Below, piece by piece: positions 1 to 7,705 of a stretch of DNA of 41,821 nt (its first letter is position 1; the number at the start of each line of letters is the position of its first letter). The stretch spans positions 1 to 41,821 of the forward strand of contig CAITOL010000102.1 in NCBI GenBank assembly GCA_903893975.1, written 5' to 3'. The DNA comes from an uncultured Rhodospirillales bacterium (GTDB lineage: Bacteria > Pseudomonadota > Alphaproteobacteria > Acetobacterales > Acetobacteraceae). The position numbers and the translations under genes are program-made. The notes under the pieces are model-generated. The model ran no database searches and was not told the DNA's origin. It was given only the letters and a program-made list of their open reading frames with translations.

Positions 1-25
1 CCAGAAAAGTCCTCTCCAGCAAGCC

Positions 26-159
26 GTTCTTTTTGTGAACAAAAAGAACCAAAAAAACGTCATCAACTCCTAGGCTTCGCCGTACACCGCCGGCCCACCC
101 CCCATCGCACCGAACCAAAGTCAGAAAAGTTTTTTGCTTCTTTTTTCCAAAAAAGAAGC
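26..159. repeat. Intergenic double-hairpin repeat, copy A
   Basis: Two perfect 11-bp inverted repeats, each with a 2-nt centre, bound this element: arms GTTCTTTTTGT/ACAAAAAGAAC at 26-49 and GCTTCTTTTTT/AAAAAAGAAGC at 136-159. Between them an AAAAAAC run (52-58) can pair with GTTTTTT (129-135) and enclose a GC-rich spacer containing GGCTTCGCCGTAC. The same architecture recurs at 31103-31234, and the first hairpin recurs inverted at 1331-1354. It lies upstream of the alcohol dehydrogenase; the gene to its left is outside the window. It may act as a bidirectional transcription end or RNA-stabilising element, but no classical GC stem plus U-run is present. Confidence 0.75.
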
Positions 160-220
160 CCTTCCCTTCCCCAACCTTCCCCCTCCCCCTATCCTACAAA
201 AAACCGTCCAGGAGCCCCCA

Positions 221-1303
221 ATGCGCGCTGCCATCTTCCGCCAAGGTGACATGGTTGTCGACGAAATCGCCGCCCCGCGCCCCGCCCCCGGCCAGGTGCT
301 GGTCAAAACCATCTGCTGCGGCATTTGCGGCTCAGACCTGCACGCCGCCAAATTCACCCAGCAATTCACCGACGTCGCCCGCCGCAGCGGCAGCCGCTTC
401 GTCATGGACCCAACCCGCGACGTCGTCATGGGCCACGAATTTTGCTGTGAAATCATCGAGCACGGCGCCGGCAATACCGGCAAGCTCAAGCCCGGCACCC
501 TGGTCACCTCCATCCCCATGACCGTTGAAGGCACCCAGGTCCACGGCCTCAGCTACTCCAACGACTATTCCGCCGGCTATGGCGAACAGATGGTGCTGGC
601 CGAACGCCTGCTGCTGCCGGTGCCGAACGGCCTGCCCGCCGAGCACGCCGCCCTGACCGAGCCGATGGCGGTGGGCTGGCACGCCGTGCAAGCCGCCCGG
701 CTCGGCCAGGACGATCTGCCGCTGGTCATTGGCTGCGGCCCGGTCGGGCTGGCAGTGATTGCCGGGCTGAAGATCAAAGGCGTCCACCCGATCATCGCCG
801 CCGATTTCTCCGCCGGCCGCCGCGCGCTCGCGCTCAAAATGGGGGCCGATATCGTCATCGACCCCGCCGCCCAATCTCCCTATGCCAGTTGGGTCGAAGC
901 CGCGACCCCCGATGGCTATGACGGCAGCCGCTTCGCCGCCTTGTTCGGCAGCGGCCCGAAGCGCCGCCCCGGCGTCATCTTCGAATGCGTCGGCGTCCCC
1001 GGCCTCATCCAGCAGGTCATGGGCGGCGCCCCCGCCGGCGCCCGCATCGTCGTGGTCGGCGTGTGCATGGAGCCGGATCGCTTCGAGCCGTTTTTCGGCA
1101 TCGCCAAGGAACTCAACCTGCAATTCGTCCTGGCCTATACCGGGCAGGAATTCGCCGACAGCCTGCGCCACATCGCCGAAGGCCAGATCGACGTCAGCCC
1201 CCTCATCACCGGCAAAGTCGGCCTAGCCGGCGTCAAACAAGCCTTCACCGACCTGGCCAACCCCGAACTCCACGCCAAAATCCTAGTAGAACCCTGGCGC
1301 TAA
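221..1303 (+). CDS. Zinc-binding alcohol dehydrogenase family protein (MDR)
   Basis: A 360-residue medium-chain dehydrogenase/reductase, predicted to oxidise an alcohol or polyol with NAD(P). The N-terminal GroES-like domain has the catalytic zinc ligands: Cys36 in CGICGSD, and His72/Glu73 in GHE. A Rossmann GCGPVGLAV motif follows near residue 182. The four-cysteine structural zinc lobe usual after residue 90 is absent; that stretch reads TSIPMTVEGTQVHG instead. The start at 221 has AGGAG 7 nt upstream; the frame stays open to 134, but the extra residues are translated hairpin sequence. The gene stands alone, between AT-rich hairpin repeats on both sides and convergent with the Na/Pi cotransporter gene. 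The substrate cannot be told from sequence. Confidence 0.88.
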   Translation: MRAAIFRQGDMVVDEIAAPRPAPGQVLVKTICCGICGSDLHAAKFTQQFTDVARRSGSRFVMDPTRDVVMGHEFCCEIIEHGAGNTGKLKPGTLVTSIPMTVEGTQVHGLSYSNDYSAGYGEQMVLAERLLLPVPNGLPAEHAALTEPMAVGWHAVQAARLGQDDLPLVIGCGPVGLAVIAGLKIKGVHPIIAADFSAGRRALALKMGADIVIDPAAQSPYASWVEAATPDGYDGSRFAALFGSGPKRRPGVIFECVGVPGLIQQVMGGAPAGARIVVVGVCMEPDRFEPFFGIAKELNLQFVLAYTGQEFADSLRHIAEGQIDVSPLITGKVGLAGVKQAFTDLANPELHAKILVEPWR

Positions 1304-1330
1304 CCCCGGAAAACAGCCAAAGTTTTTTTG

Positions 1331-1354
1331 GTTCTTTTTGTCCACAAAAAGAAC
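1331..1354. repeat. Intergenic hairpin repeat, copy B (inverted, single hairpin)
   Basis: Perfect 11-bp inverted repeat GTTCTTTTTGT/ACAAAAAGAAC with a CC centre, 27 bp after the dehydrogenase stop codon. It is preceded by GTTTTTTTGG, which is the reverse complement of the flank of copy A, so it is an inverted copy of that first hairpin. It sits between convergent genes (dehydrogenase and Na/Pi cotransporter), where a bidirectional terminator would be expected. Confidence 0.7.
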
Positions 1355-1381
1355 ATCTTAATGCTTGGACTTAACCCGCCG

Positions 1382-3025
1382 TCACCGAGCCTCCGGCTCC
1401 AAAACCGCATACCCAATACTAGCCAGATGCGAATTCACCAGTTTCAGGTCATGCATCAACCCCAGGAACTGCCGGCTCGCCTGCTGCGCCTCCGCATCCC
1501 GGCCCAAGCGGCTGAGATGCGCCCGCACCGCCGCGCGCTCGGCCTCGTTCAGCACCCGCTTGGCGTCGCGCAGTTCGGCGCCGGAGCGTGCGTCCTCGGT
1601 CAGCATCGTAGACATTGCCAGCCGCAGATCCGCCGCCACCCCGGCAAGCAGGCTGCGTAACGCCTCCTGGTCCACCGGCGCGAACGCCTCCTGATCGCGC
1701 CCGGCAATCCGGCCGATGCGCTTGTCCAGCAGCAAGCCGGCCTGGCCGACATTGACCGCGAATTCCAGCAGGTCGGACAGCCGCAGCGCATCCCGCCCGG
1801 TCAGTTCCGCCCGATCCAGCCGCGACAGATACTGCTTCACCGCCGCATGCAGCCGGTCCAACTCCCGCCCCAGCCGGGTCGCCTGCTCGGCCAGCGCCTT
1901 GTCCCGCTTGCGCAGCGCCTGCGGCAGCATTTGCAGCAGCGCGTCCACCAGATCGCCCATGCGCAGAATTTCCCGCGCCGCGTTGGACAGCGCCAGATAC
2001 GGCGTCTCCAGCGCCCCGGCGTCCAGAAACAACGGCCGCCCCACATCGGTGCTCGCGGACGGCGGCGGCGGGAACATCCGGCTCAACACCGTGCTGGCAT
2101 TGCGCAACCAGCCGACGCAGGCCAGCGCCAGCACCACGTTGAACAGCAGATGGAAGCTGGTCACCGCCACCCGCGGATCGCCCAGCCAGTGCCACCACGC
2201 ACCGGCCAGCGGGCGCAAAAACGGCAGCGCCACCAGGCACCCGGCCGCCCGGAACAGCAGATTGCCCACCGGCACCCGCCGATTGGCCGGGTTGGTGCTG
2301 TCACTCTCCAGCACCGGCGGCAGCGCCCCGCCCAGATTGGCCCCCAGCACCATCGCCAGCGCCGCCACCGGGCTCAACCCGCCGCTCGCCGCCACGCTGG
2401 CCACCAGCAGCACCGCGGCGACCGAGGAATGCGCGATATAGGTCACCACCGCCGCAATCAGCACATCCAGCAGCGGGTCATCGGTCAGCGCCTCCAGCGC
2501 ACTGCGCAGCAGCGGATCGGCATTCAGCAACCCCAGCAGCCCATCCGCCGCCGGCGCCGCCGCCGGTTGCAGCGCCCCGGTCATGTCATGCAGCGCCAGC
2601 AGCATCAGCCCCAGCCCGATGCCCACCCGGCCCAACTGCCGATACCGCCCCTTCGGCGCCCGACGGAACGTGACGTAACCCGCCAGCAGCAACAACGGCG
2701 CCAGCCAGGACACATCGAACGATAAAATCTGCACAATCAACGCCGTGCCGACATTTGCTCCCAGCATCACCGCCAAAGCCGGCACCAGATCCAGCACCCC
2801 GCGCGCGGCGAAGGTCGTCACCATCATCGCCGTCGCCGTGCTGGATTGCAGCAGCATGGTCACGCCCGCCCCGGCGCCGACCGCCACTACGCGGTTGCGC
2901 AACGCCTGCCCCAGCAGCCGACGCAAATCAGACCCGAAGGCCCGCTCCACACCGCTCTGCACCGTCCGCGTGCCCCATAGCAGCAGCACCACATGCCCGG
3001 CGAGCGCGAGCGCGGTCAGCAGCAC
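1382..3025 (-). CDS. Na/Pi cotransporter family protein with C-terminal PhoU-like domain
   Basis: A 547-residue inner-membrane protein of the NptA/YjbB type. The N-terminal half is hydrophobic with the two inverted Na_Pi_cotrans repeats and their signatures: MLLQSSTATAMM near residue 60 and IAHSSVAAVLLVAS near residue 200. The C-terminal part (from about residue 330) is a charged helical region like the PhoU-type tails of this family. Members move inorganic phosphate with sodium; E. coli YjbB is reported to export phosphate. The GTG start at 3025 overlaps the decarboxylase stop (3016) and has AGGA 9 nt upstream, so it is the last gene of an operon with the decarboxylase and the Nramp-related gene. 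The open frame upstream of 3025 is the decarboxylase coding region read out of frame. Confidence 0.85.
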   Translation of the reverse strand: MLLTALALAGHVVLLLWGTRTVQSGVERAFGSDLRRLLGQALRNRVVAVGAGAGVTMLLQSSTATAMMVTTFAARGVLDLVPALAVMLGANVGTALIVQILSFDVSWLAPLLLLAGYVTFRRAPKGRYRQLGRVGIGLGLMLLALHDMTGALQPAAAPAADGLLGLLNADPLLRSALEALTDDPLLDVLIAAVVTYIAHSSVAAVLLVASVAASGGLSPVAALAMVLGANLGGALPPVLESDSTNPANRRVPVGNLLFRAAGCLVALPFLRPLAGAWWHWLGDPRVAVTSFHLLFNVVLALACVGWLRNASTVLSRMFPPPPSASTDVGRPLFLDAGALETPYLALSNAAREILRMGDLVDALLQMLPQALRKRDKALAEQATRLGRELDRLHAAVKQYLSRLDRAELTGRDALRLSDLLEFAVNVGQAGLLLDKRIGRIAGRDQEAFAPVDQEALRSLLAGVAADLRLAMSTMLTEDARSGAELRDAKRVLNEAERAAVRAHLSRLGRDAEAQQASRQFLGLMHDLKLVNSHLASIGYAVLEPEAR

Positions 3026-4431
3026 GCAACCGCATCCTGCATGGTCTGCCACACCGCCGCGATATCCGCCGCCTCGGTCGGCAGCGCCCCGATGGACACG
3101 CGCACCATCCACCGCCCATCCAACACCGCCGGCGTCAGATACGCCGCACCGGACTGGTTGATCGCCTCCGCCCATTTTTGCGTGAACGCATCCAGCGCCG
3201 CCCCCGTCAGCCCCGCCGGCTCATAGCGCACGCACACCGTTTGCAGGCTGACCGGCGCCAGCACCCGCCAACCCGGCGTCGCCGCCACCATCGCCGCCAG
3301 GCGCTGCGCATGCGCCAGATCGCGCCGCAGCCGGGCCTGCAACGCCGCCACCCCCTGCTCGCGCAGCACAAACCACAGCTTCAGCGCCCGAAACCGCCGG
3401 CCGAGCGGAATGCCCCAGTCGCGCAAATTCTTCACCTGCCCATCGACCGACGATTGCAGGTAAGACGGGTTGGTAGACATCACCCGCACCAGATGCTCGG
3501 GGTCGCGCACATAATACAGCGAGCAGTCAAACGGCACGCCCAGCCATTTATGCAGGTTGATCACCAGGCTATCCGCGCCCTCGATCCCCTCCCACATCCA
3601 GCGGCATTCCGGCAAAATCATCGCCGAGCCGGCCATCGCCGCATCCACATGCAGCCAGATATCATGCGCGCGGGCGATTTTGGCGATCGCCCCCACCGGA
3701 TCAATCGCCGTCGTCGCCGTCGTGCCGGTGGTCGCCACAATGGCGCAGGGCCGATGCCCGGCCGCGATATCCGCGGCCACCATCGCCGCCAGCGCCTCCG
3801 GCCGCAGCCGATACGCGGCGTCGCACGGCACCAGCCGCACATTGTCCCGCCCGAACCCGGCCAGCAACGCGCCCTTCTCCACCGAGCTATGGCTGTGCTC
3901 GCCCACATACACCAGCAGCCGTGGCCCGCCGCCCTGCAACCCGCCTTTGGTCAGCGCGTAGCCCGATGCCCGCTCCCGCGCCGAAATCAGCGCAATCAGC
4001 GCCGAGGTCGATGCGGTGTCCTGGATCACCCCGCTCCACCCCGCATCCAGGCCGCAGATCTGCCGCATCCAGTCGGTGACCACCTCTTCCAGCTCGGTCA
4101 CCGCCGGGCCGGACTGCCACGACAGGCCCAACACCCCCAACCCGGTACTCACCAGATCGCCCAGCACCCCCGCCGGCTGCGCATTGGCCGGGAAATAGCC
4201 AAAAAACCGCGGATGCTGCCACAGCGACAGGCCGGGCATGATCACCCGGTCCAGATCCGCCATCACCGCCGCGAACGGCTCCGGCTGCTGCGGCGGCGCC
4301 TTGGGCAGCGCATCGCGCACCGCCCCCGGCTGCGTCGTCGCCTGCACCGGCCGCGCCGCGATCCCCTGCTGATAATCCGCCAGCCAGTCGATCAACTGGT
4401 GGCCGGCCTGGCGAAATTCCTCCGGGGTCAT
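3016..4431 (-). CDS. PLP-dependent aromatic-L-amino-acid decarboxylase-like protein
   Basis: A 471-residue group II decarboxylase, close to the about 480 residues of DOPA/aromatic amino acid decarboxylases. It carries HSSVEKGALLAG (His181, cofactor-stacking), LHVDAAMAGSA (Asp263, cofactor ring nitrogen) and NLHKWLG, whose Lys295 should bind pyridoxal phosphate. The likely reaction is conversion of tyrosine, DOPA, phenylalanine or tryptophan to the amine plus CO2 in the cytoplasm; the substrate is not decided by these motifs. The start at 4431 has AGGA 9 nt upstream and lies 7 bp after the transporter stop; its own stop overlaps the GTG of the Na/Pi gene. Amine production could serve acid resistance or metabolite synthesis (inference). 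Confidence 0.86.
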   Translation of the reverse strand: MTPEEFRQAGHQLIDWLADYQQGIAARPVQATTQPGAVRDALPKAPPQQPEPFAAVMADLDRVIMPGLSLWQHPRFFGYFPANAQPAGVLGDLVSTGLGVLGLSWQSGPAVTELEEVVTDWMRQICGLDAGWSGVIQDTASTSALIALISARERASGYALTKGGLQGGGPRLLVYVGEHSHSSVEKGALLAGFGRDNVRLVPCDAAYRLRPEALAAMVAADIAAGHRPCAIVATTGTTATTAIDPVGAIAKIARAHDIWLHVDAAMAGSAMILPECRWMWEGIEGADSLVINLHKWLGVPFDCSLYYVRDPEHLVRVMSTNPSYLQSSVDGQVKNLRDWGIPLGRRFRALKLWFVLREQGVAALQARLRRDLAHAQRLAAMVAATPGWRVLAPVSLQTVCVRYEPAGLTGAALDAFTQKWAEAINQSGAAYLTPAVLDGRWMVRVSIGALPTEAADIAAVWQTMQDAVACC

Positions 4432-4438
4432 GCGCGTC

Positions 4439-6082
4439 CTATCCCTGCCCGAACGCCAATTGCAGCACGCGCACCACCACCATGCCAACCGCCATCACCA
4501 GATACAGCCGCAGCGCCCCCATCCACACCCGCGTCGCCACCGTCAGCCGTGGCGGCGCCAGCCGCGCCAGCGCCGGCATCCGCCACGCCAGCTTCGGCGG
4601 CCCGCCCACCGCCACCACCGGCGCCACCTCGCCACGTGACAGCACCCAGGTCGCCACAAACCCCAGCACCGACAGCCCCGCCCCGCCGCCCAGCACCCAC
4701 AAAATCTGCGTGTCGCTGATATCCGGGTACAGCACCGCCGCCGTCAGGATGATCGACAGCGTCACCAGCACCGCGATCACCGCCCCGGTAAACAGGTTCA
4801 GCCAGCGCCCATTGACCCACGGCCCCAGCACCGCCCGGTCATTGCACAGCAACAGCAGAAACACCGTCGCACTCGGCAGCAGCACCCCGGCCAGCGTCTG
4901 CACCGCCAGCGTAATCAGCCCCAACGGCGCATCCGGCATCAACACCAGCGCCGCCGCCACCGCGATAAGCCCGCAATAGACCAGGTAAAACCCCTTGGCC
5001 TCGCTCGCCTTGCGGTGCAGCGAGTGCTTCAGCGACAGCACATCCCCGATCGCATACGCCGTCGCCAACGACACCGCCGCCGCCCCGATGATGGAGGCAT
5101 CGATCAGCGCGATGGCAAACAACACCCCCGCCGTCGGGCTGACATACTGCCCCAACCCACGCGCCACCCCACCGGCATCGGTAAAGCCGCCAAACTCCGG
5201 CCGTCCCTGAAAGGTCGCGGCGCAGAACACAATCATCGCAATCGCGCCGATCATCACCAGCACAATCCCCAACCACAAATCGGCCTTCTCATAGCCGATA
5301 AAGCGCGGGGTAATCCGCTTGTCGATGATATAACTTTGCTGAAAAAACAACTGCCAAGGGGCAACCGTTGTGCCAACGATGCCAATAATCAGCAGCAGAA
5401 TATCGGACAATTTCCCCGCCGGCAGGCCCGGCACCACCAGGTCATGCGCAATCTGCCCCAGCGGCACATGCACCGCCATCACCACCGGCACCAGCAGCAG
5501 GCTGCCCAGGCACAGCATCAGCGCAAACCGCTCAAACCGACGGAAATTCCCCGTCCCCGCCGCCAGCATGGTCAGCACCGCCGCAATCGCCACCCCGGCG
5601 ATCTTGGGCATGCCGAGGTAATCCAGCGCCAGGCTGATGCCGATAAACTCGGTCACGATGGTCAACCCGTTCAGAATGAACAGATCAATCACGCTAAACG
5701 CGCCCCAGAACTTGCCGAACCGCTCCAGAATCAGCCGCGCATGCCCCACCCCGGTTACCGCCCCCAGGCGCAGCACCATCTCCTGGTTCACATACAGCAC
5801 CGGCACCAGCAGCAGCAGCGTCCACAGCAGCGCCGTGCCGTAATTCTGCCCCGCCTGGGTATAGGTCGCGAACGCCCCGGCATCGTTGTCGCCGATCATC
5901 ACAATCAGCCCCGGCCCGAGAATCGCCAGCAACGTCCGCAACCGCGCCCCCAGCGAGGCGCGCGGCCCGGTATCGCTTTGCCGGATCGTGCCGAGCGCAC
6001 CGGTAATATCGCCAATATGGGCACTATCCAGCACGGCGCTCTCGCCAATGCGGGTCGTATCGAGGTGGGGCATATGCGTCAT
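4439..6082 (-). CDS. Nramp-related divalent metal transporter (NRMT-like, possibly Mg2+)
   Basis: A 547-residue polytopic membrane protein of the Nramp fold: LGPGLIVMIGDNDAGAFAT in the first helix and TEFIGISLAL in a later one. The canonical DPGN of helix 1 reads DAGA here (Asp67 kept, Asn replaced by Ala70), and the helix-6 MPH motif reads VAPWQ (Met replaced by Ala241). Loss of the Asn and Met that hold transition metals is the pattern described for Nramp-related magnesium transporters, so the usual label MntH (manganese) may be wrong. The start at 6082 has GGAG 7 nt upstream; ATG at 6073 is an alternative. It has an unusual soluble N-terminus of about 45 residues. It is preceded by a long structured leader and followed by the decarboxylase after 7 bp. 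Confidence 0.85.
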   Translation of the reverse strand: MTHMPHLDTTRIGESAVLDSAHIGDITGALGTIRQSDTGPRASLGARLRTLLAILGPGLIVMIGDNDAGAFATYTQAGQNYGTALLWTLLLLVPVLYVNQEMVLRLGAVTGVGHARLILERFGKFWGAFSVIDLFILNGLTIVTEFIGISLALDYLGMPKIAGVAIAAVLTMLAAGTGNFRRFERFALMLCLGSLLLVPVVMAVHVPLGQIAHDLVVPGLPAGKLSDILLLIIGIVGTTVAPWQLFFQQSYIIDKRITPRFIGYEKADLWLGIVLVMIGAIAMIVFCAATFQGRPEFGGFTDAGGVARGLGQYVSPTAGVLFAIALIDASIIGAAAVSLATAYAIGDVLSLKHSLHRKASEAKGFYLVYCGLIAVAAALVLMPDAPLGLITLAVQTLAGVLLPSATVFLLLLCNDRAVLGPWVNGRWLNLFTGAVIAVLVTLSIILTAAVLYPDISDTQILWVLGGGAGLSVLGFVATWVLSRGEVAPVVAVGGPPKLAWRMPALARLAPPRLTVATRVWMGALRLYLVMAVGMVVVRVLQLAFGQG

Positions 6083-6408
6083 CTTCCGTCTCCAACCGCA
6101 CCGGCCACGCCGGGCCGGTCCTCTGCGGGGCAGCCTGCCGCCAAGCGGCAACCGACCGGGCGCGCAACCGCGACCGGTCAGCCCCTAGACGGGGGCCGGG
6201 CGCCGTAGCGGCGGGAAAACGGCAGAAAAGCAAACTGGGCCATCACGGCATCCTCTGGCTCGATCAATCACGAGCCCGGTGCCGTCTCAGCCCCAGGACC
6301 TACCGCCGATGGCGGAACATCCCGTGGTCCTGAAGGCGGCCCGAGCGAAGATCCAACCCAACAGTCACAACATCCAACGGACGTCGACTGTCGCAATCCG
6401 TGGGTTGG
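6083..6408 (-). promoter_or_regulatory. Highly structured 5' leader of the Nramp-related gene (riboswitch candidate)
   Basis: Seven perfect hairpins occur in the leader. In transcript order: (1) outer stem 6408-6401/6360-6353 CCAACCCA, 9-nt bulge, ACAGTC/GACTGT, inner ACGTCC/GGATGT; (2) CAGGACC/GGTCCTG at 6332-6294 with inner CCGCC-ATC-GGCGG; (3) ACGGCA/TGCCGT at 6285-6245 with inner GGCTCG/CGAGCC; (4) 6196-6181; (5) 6179-6154; (6) 6150-6136; (7) ACCGGCC/GGCCGGT at 6119-6100, just before the ribosome site. Hairpins 2 and 3 abut. The inner stem of hairpin 1 uses a G-U pair that becomes an A-C mismatch on the plus strand, favouring a minus-strand RNA. The conserved bases of yybP-ykoY, M-box, cobalamin and TPP riboswitches were not found. 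Function is inferred from position only. Confidence 0.5.
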
Positions 6409-6539
6409 GAGGGGGTAGATCGCGGGTTCATGGCGCTCCAAGGGGAAACACAAACAGCAAAGGCGCCACCCATCCGGATGACGCCTTGGCGATAGACCCG
6501 TACGGGGCCTGGGATCAAGAGGCGTTTTCGTCAGGTTTC
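6409..6539 (-). other. Intergenic region after the ankyrin gene, with possible terminator-like palindromes
   Basis: This gene-free stretch joins the ankyrin gene to the transporter leader. It contains ACGCCT (6481-6486) facing AGGCGT (6520-6525), with a perfect CCCGTACGGG palindrome (6497-6506) inside, starting 14 nt past the ankyrin stop. No U-run follows on the minus strand, so termination is uncertain. A promoter for the leader would be expected here but none is convincing by eye. Confidence 0.35.
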
Positions 6540-7151
6540 TTAAGGCTGCGGCCGTCCGAAGCCCAGAAACCCAGCCTGCGGCGCCGGCGTGCCCGGATCG
6601 GTCGCCACATACGGCCGCACCGGCGCCGGCGCTGCCGCCACTGGCGCAACCTTCACCGCCGCAACCGGTGCCGCTGCCGCCGGCTTGGCGGCCACAACCG
6701 GCTTGCCACTCGGCGCACTATTCGTCGCCACCCGCGCGGAAGACCGCCCGGCCGCCCCGCGCATCGAAAGCAGCAGGAAGGTGATATCGCTCCGCCCCAG
6801 GTCAATCGCCAGATCAACCGGCGTCAGGCCCAGCATATTCGGCGTTTCCAACTCCGCCCCGCGGCTGATCGCATCGCGGCACCCGGCGATATCGCCACGG
6901 TTGATCGCGTCGAACAGCGCCTCATTCGGCTTCATTTCCGATGGCGGTCGCAGCAGCGGCGCTGCCTCGCTCTGCTCCACCCGCGCCCCCGGCAACGCCT
7001 TGGGCGTCGAACTGCGCGCAGGCTTTTTCGCGCCGGAAGACACCACCGAAGTGTCATCCGGCGTTTGCGCCCAGGCACCCCCAAGCGGGGCCACCAGCAC
7101 GGGCAGGGCAAGGCTCAGGGCGCTAAGCGCAAGACGGAAGCGATGGGACAT
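6540..7151 (-). CDS. Secreted ankyrin-repeat protein
   Basis: A 203-residue protein starting with a clear Sec signal peptide (SHRFRLALSALSLALPVLV, cleavage probably after GGAWA, about residue 28). Residues about 70-130 form two ankyrin repeats (EALFDAINRGDIAGCRDAI, then GLTPVDLAIDLGRSDITFLL). The rest is an Ala/Pro/Val-rich low-complexity tail ending in GFLGFGRPQP. Ankyrin repeats bind other proteins, so a periplasmic scaffold or inhibitor role is possible; the partner is unknown. The ATG at 7151 was chosen because the signal peptide begins there; the longer open frame overlaps the TspO gene. Only 14 bp separate it from the TspO stop, so it is probably the last gene of the DUF58-DUF4159-TspO operon. 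Confidence 0.75.
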   Translation of the reverse strand: MSHRFRLALSALSLALPVLVAPLGGAWAQTPDDTSVVSSGAKKPARSSTPKALPGARVEQSEAAPLLRPPSEMKPNEALFDAINRGDIAGCRDAISRGAELETPNMLGLTPVDLAIDLGRSDITFLLLSMRGAAGRSSARVATNSAPSGKPVVAAKPAAAAPVAAVKVAPVAAAPAPVRPYVATDPGTPAPQAGFLGFGRPQP

Positions 7152-7165
7152 GCCGCGTTCATAGC

Positions 7166-7705
7166 CTAAAGCCGATTGAGCCACCAGAACCCCGCATTCA
7201 GATAAGTCGCATAACTCGTCCACAGCAGATACGGCACCAGCAGCGCCGCCGCCACCCGGTCCAGCCGGGCGAAACTGCGCAATGTCAGCAAAATCAGCCC
7301 CCACAGCGGCACAATCACCACCAGCCCTAACCCCGGGTTGTGCAGGCCGAAAAACGCCGGCGTCCACAGCGCGTTGGCCAGCAACTGCCAGCCCCACAGC
7401 CGCAGCGCCGCCCGGTGCGGCAGCACCTGGCGCCACACCCGCCACGCCGCCACGCCCATGCCGATATACAGCGCCGTCCACACCGGCGCGAACAGCCAGT
7501 TCGGCGGCCGGCCCGGTGGCGGCAGCAGGCTCGGATACCAATCACGCACCGCAGCAGCGGTCAGCGACCCGCTCGCCCCGCCCACCAGCAACGGCAGGCC
7601 GACAAAGCCGATCAAAGCCAATATCACCGTGCGACGGTCAGGCGGGGTCAGGTTCTGGAAAACACATACTCCTTCGCCCCATTCTAACGCCCCTCCTGCC
7701 GCCAC
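7166..7705 (-). CDS. TspO/MBR family protein
   Basis: A small inner-membrane protein of the tryptophan-rich sensory protein (peripheral benzodiazepine receptor) family, with five hydrophobic helices. Family hallmarks are PPGRPPNWLFAPVWTALY, LLANALWTPAFFGL and PYLLWTSYATYLN. Relatives bind porphyrins and heme intermediates and affect tetrapyrrole or stress responses. The start is uncertain: GTG at 7705 (179 aa, overlapping the upstream gene by 22 bp) or GTG at 7627 (153 aa, closer to the usual about 158). A strong GAAGGAG at about 7680 fits neither; it precedes a 9-codon frame (ATG near 7673) ending just before 7627. It lies between the VWA/GATase-like gene and the ankyrin gene. Confidence 0.8.
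   Translation of the reverse strand: MAAGGALEWGEGVCVFQNLTPPDRRTVILALIGFVGLPLLVGGASGSLTAAAVRDWYPSLLPPPGRPPNWLFAPVWTALYIGMGVAAWRVWRQVLPHRAALRLWGWQLLANALWTPAFFGLHNPGLGLVVIVPLWGLILLTLRSFARLDRVAAALLVPYLLWTSYATYLNAGFWWLNRL

Noticed and set aside
26-1354. Alcohol dehydrogenase as cargo of a transposon bounded by inverted repeats
   Set aside because: The flanking repeats are self-complementary hairpins that also occur alone between unrelated genes at 31103; there is no transposase and no target-site duplication visible.
2755-4719. Long plus-strand open frame antisense to the decarboxylase and Na/Pi genes
   Set aside because: Arg/Pro/His-rich translation without domains; in GC-rich DNA such frames arise opposite real genes. 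The same holds for long frames opposite the DUF4159, VWA and TonB receptor genes (7282-9810, 9759-11423, 16254-18725).
6083-6408. Match to a known riboswitch (yybP-ykoY manganese, M-box, TPP through its CTGAGA)
   Set aside because: The minus strand has GGGGCTGAGACGG but none of the other TPP bases, no GGGGAGTAGC of yybP-ykoY and no M-box core. Only a structured-leader claim is supported.
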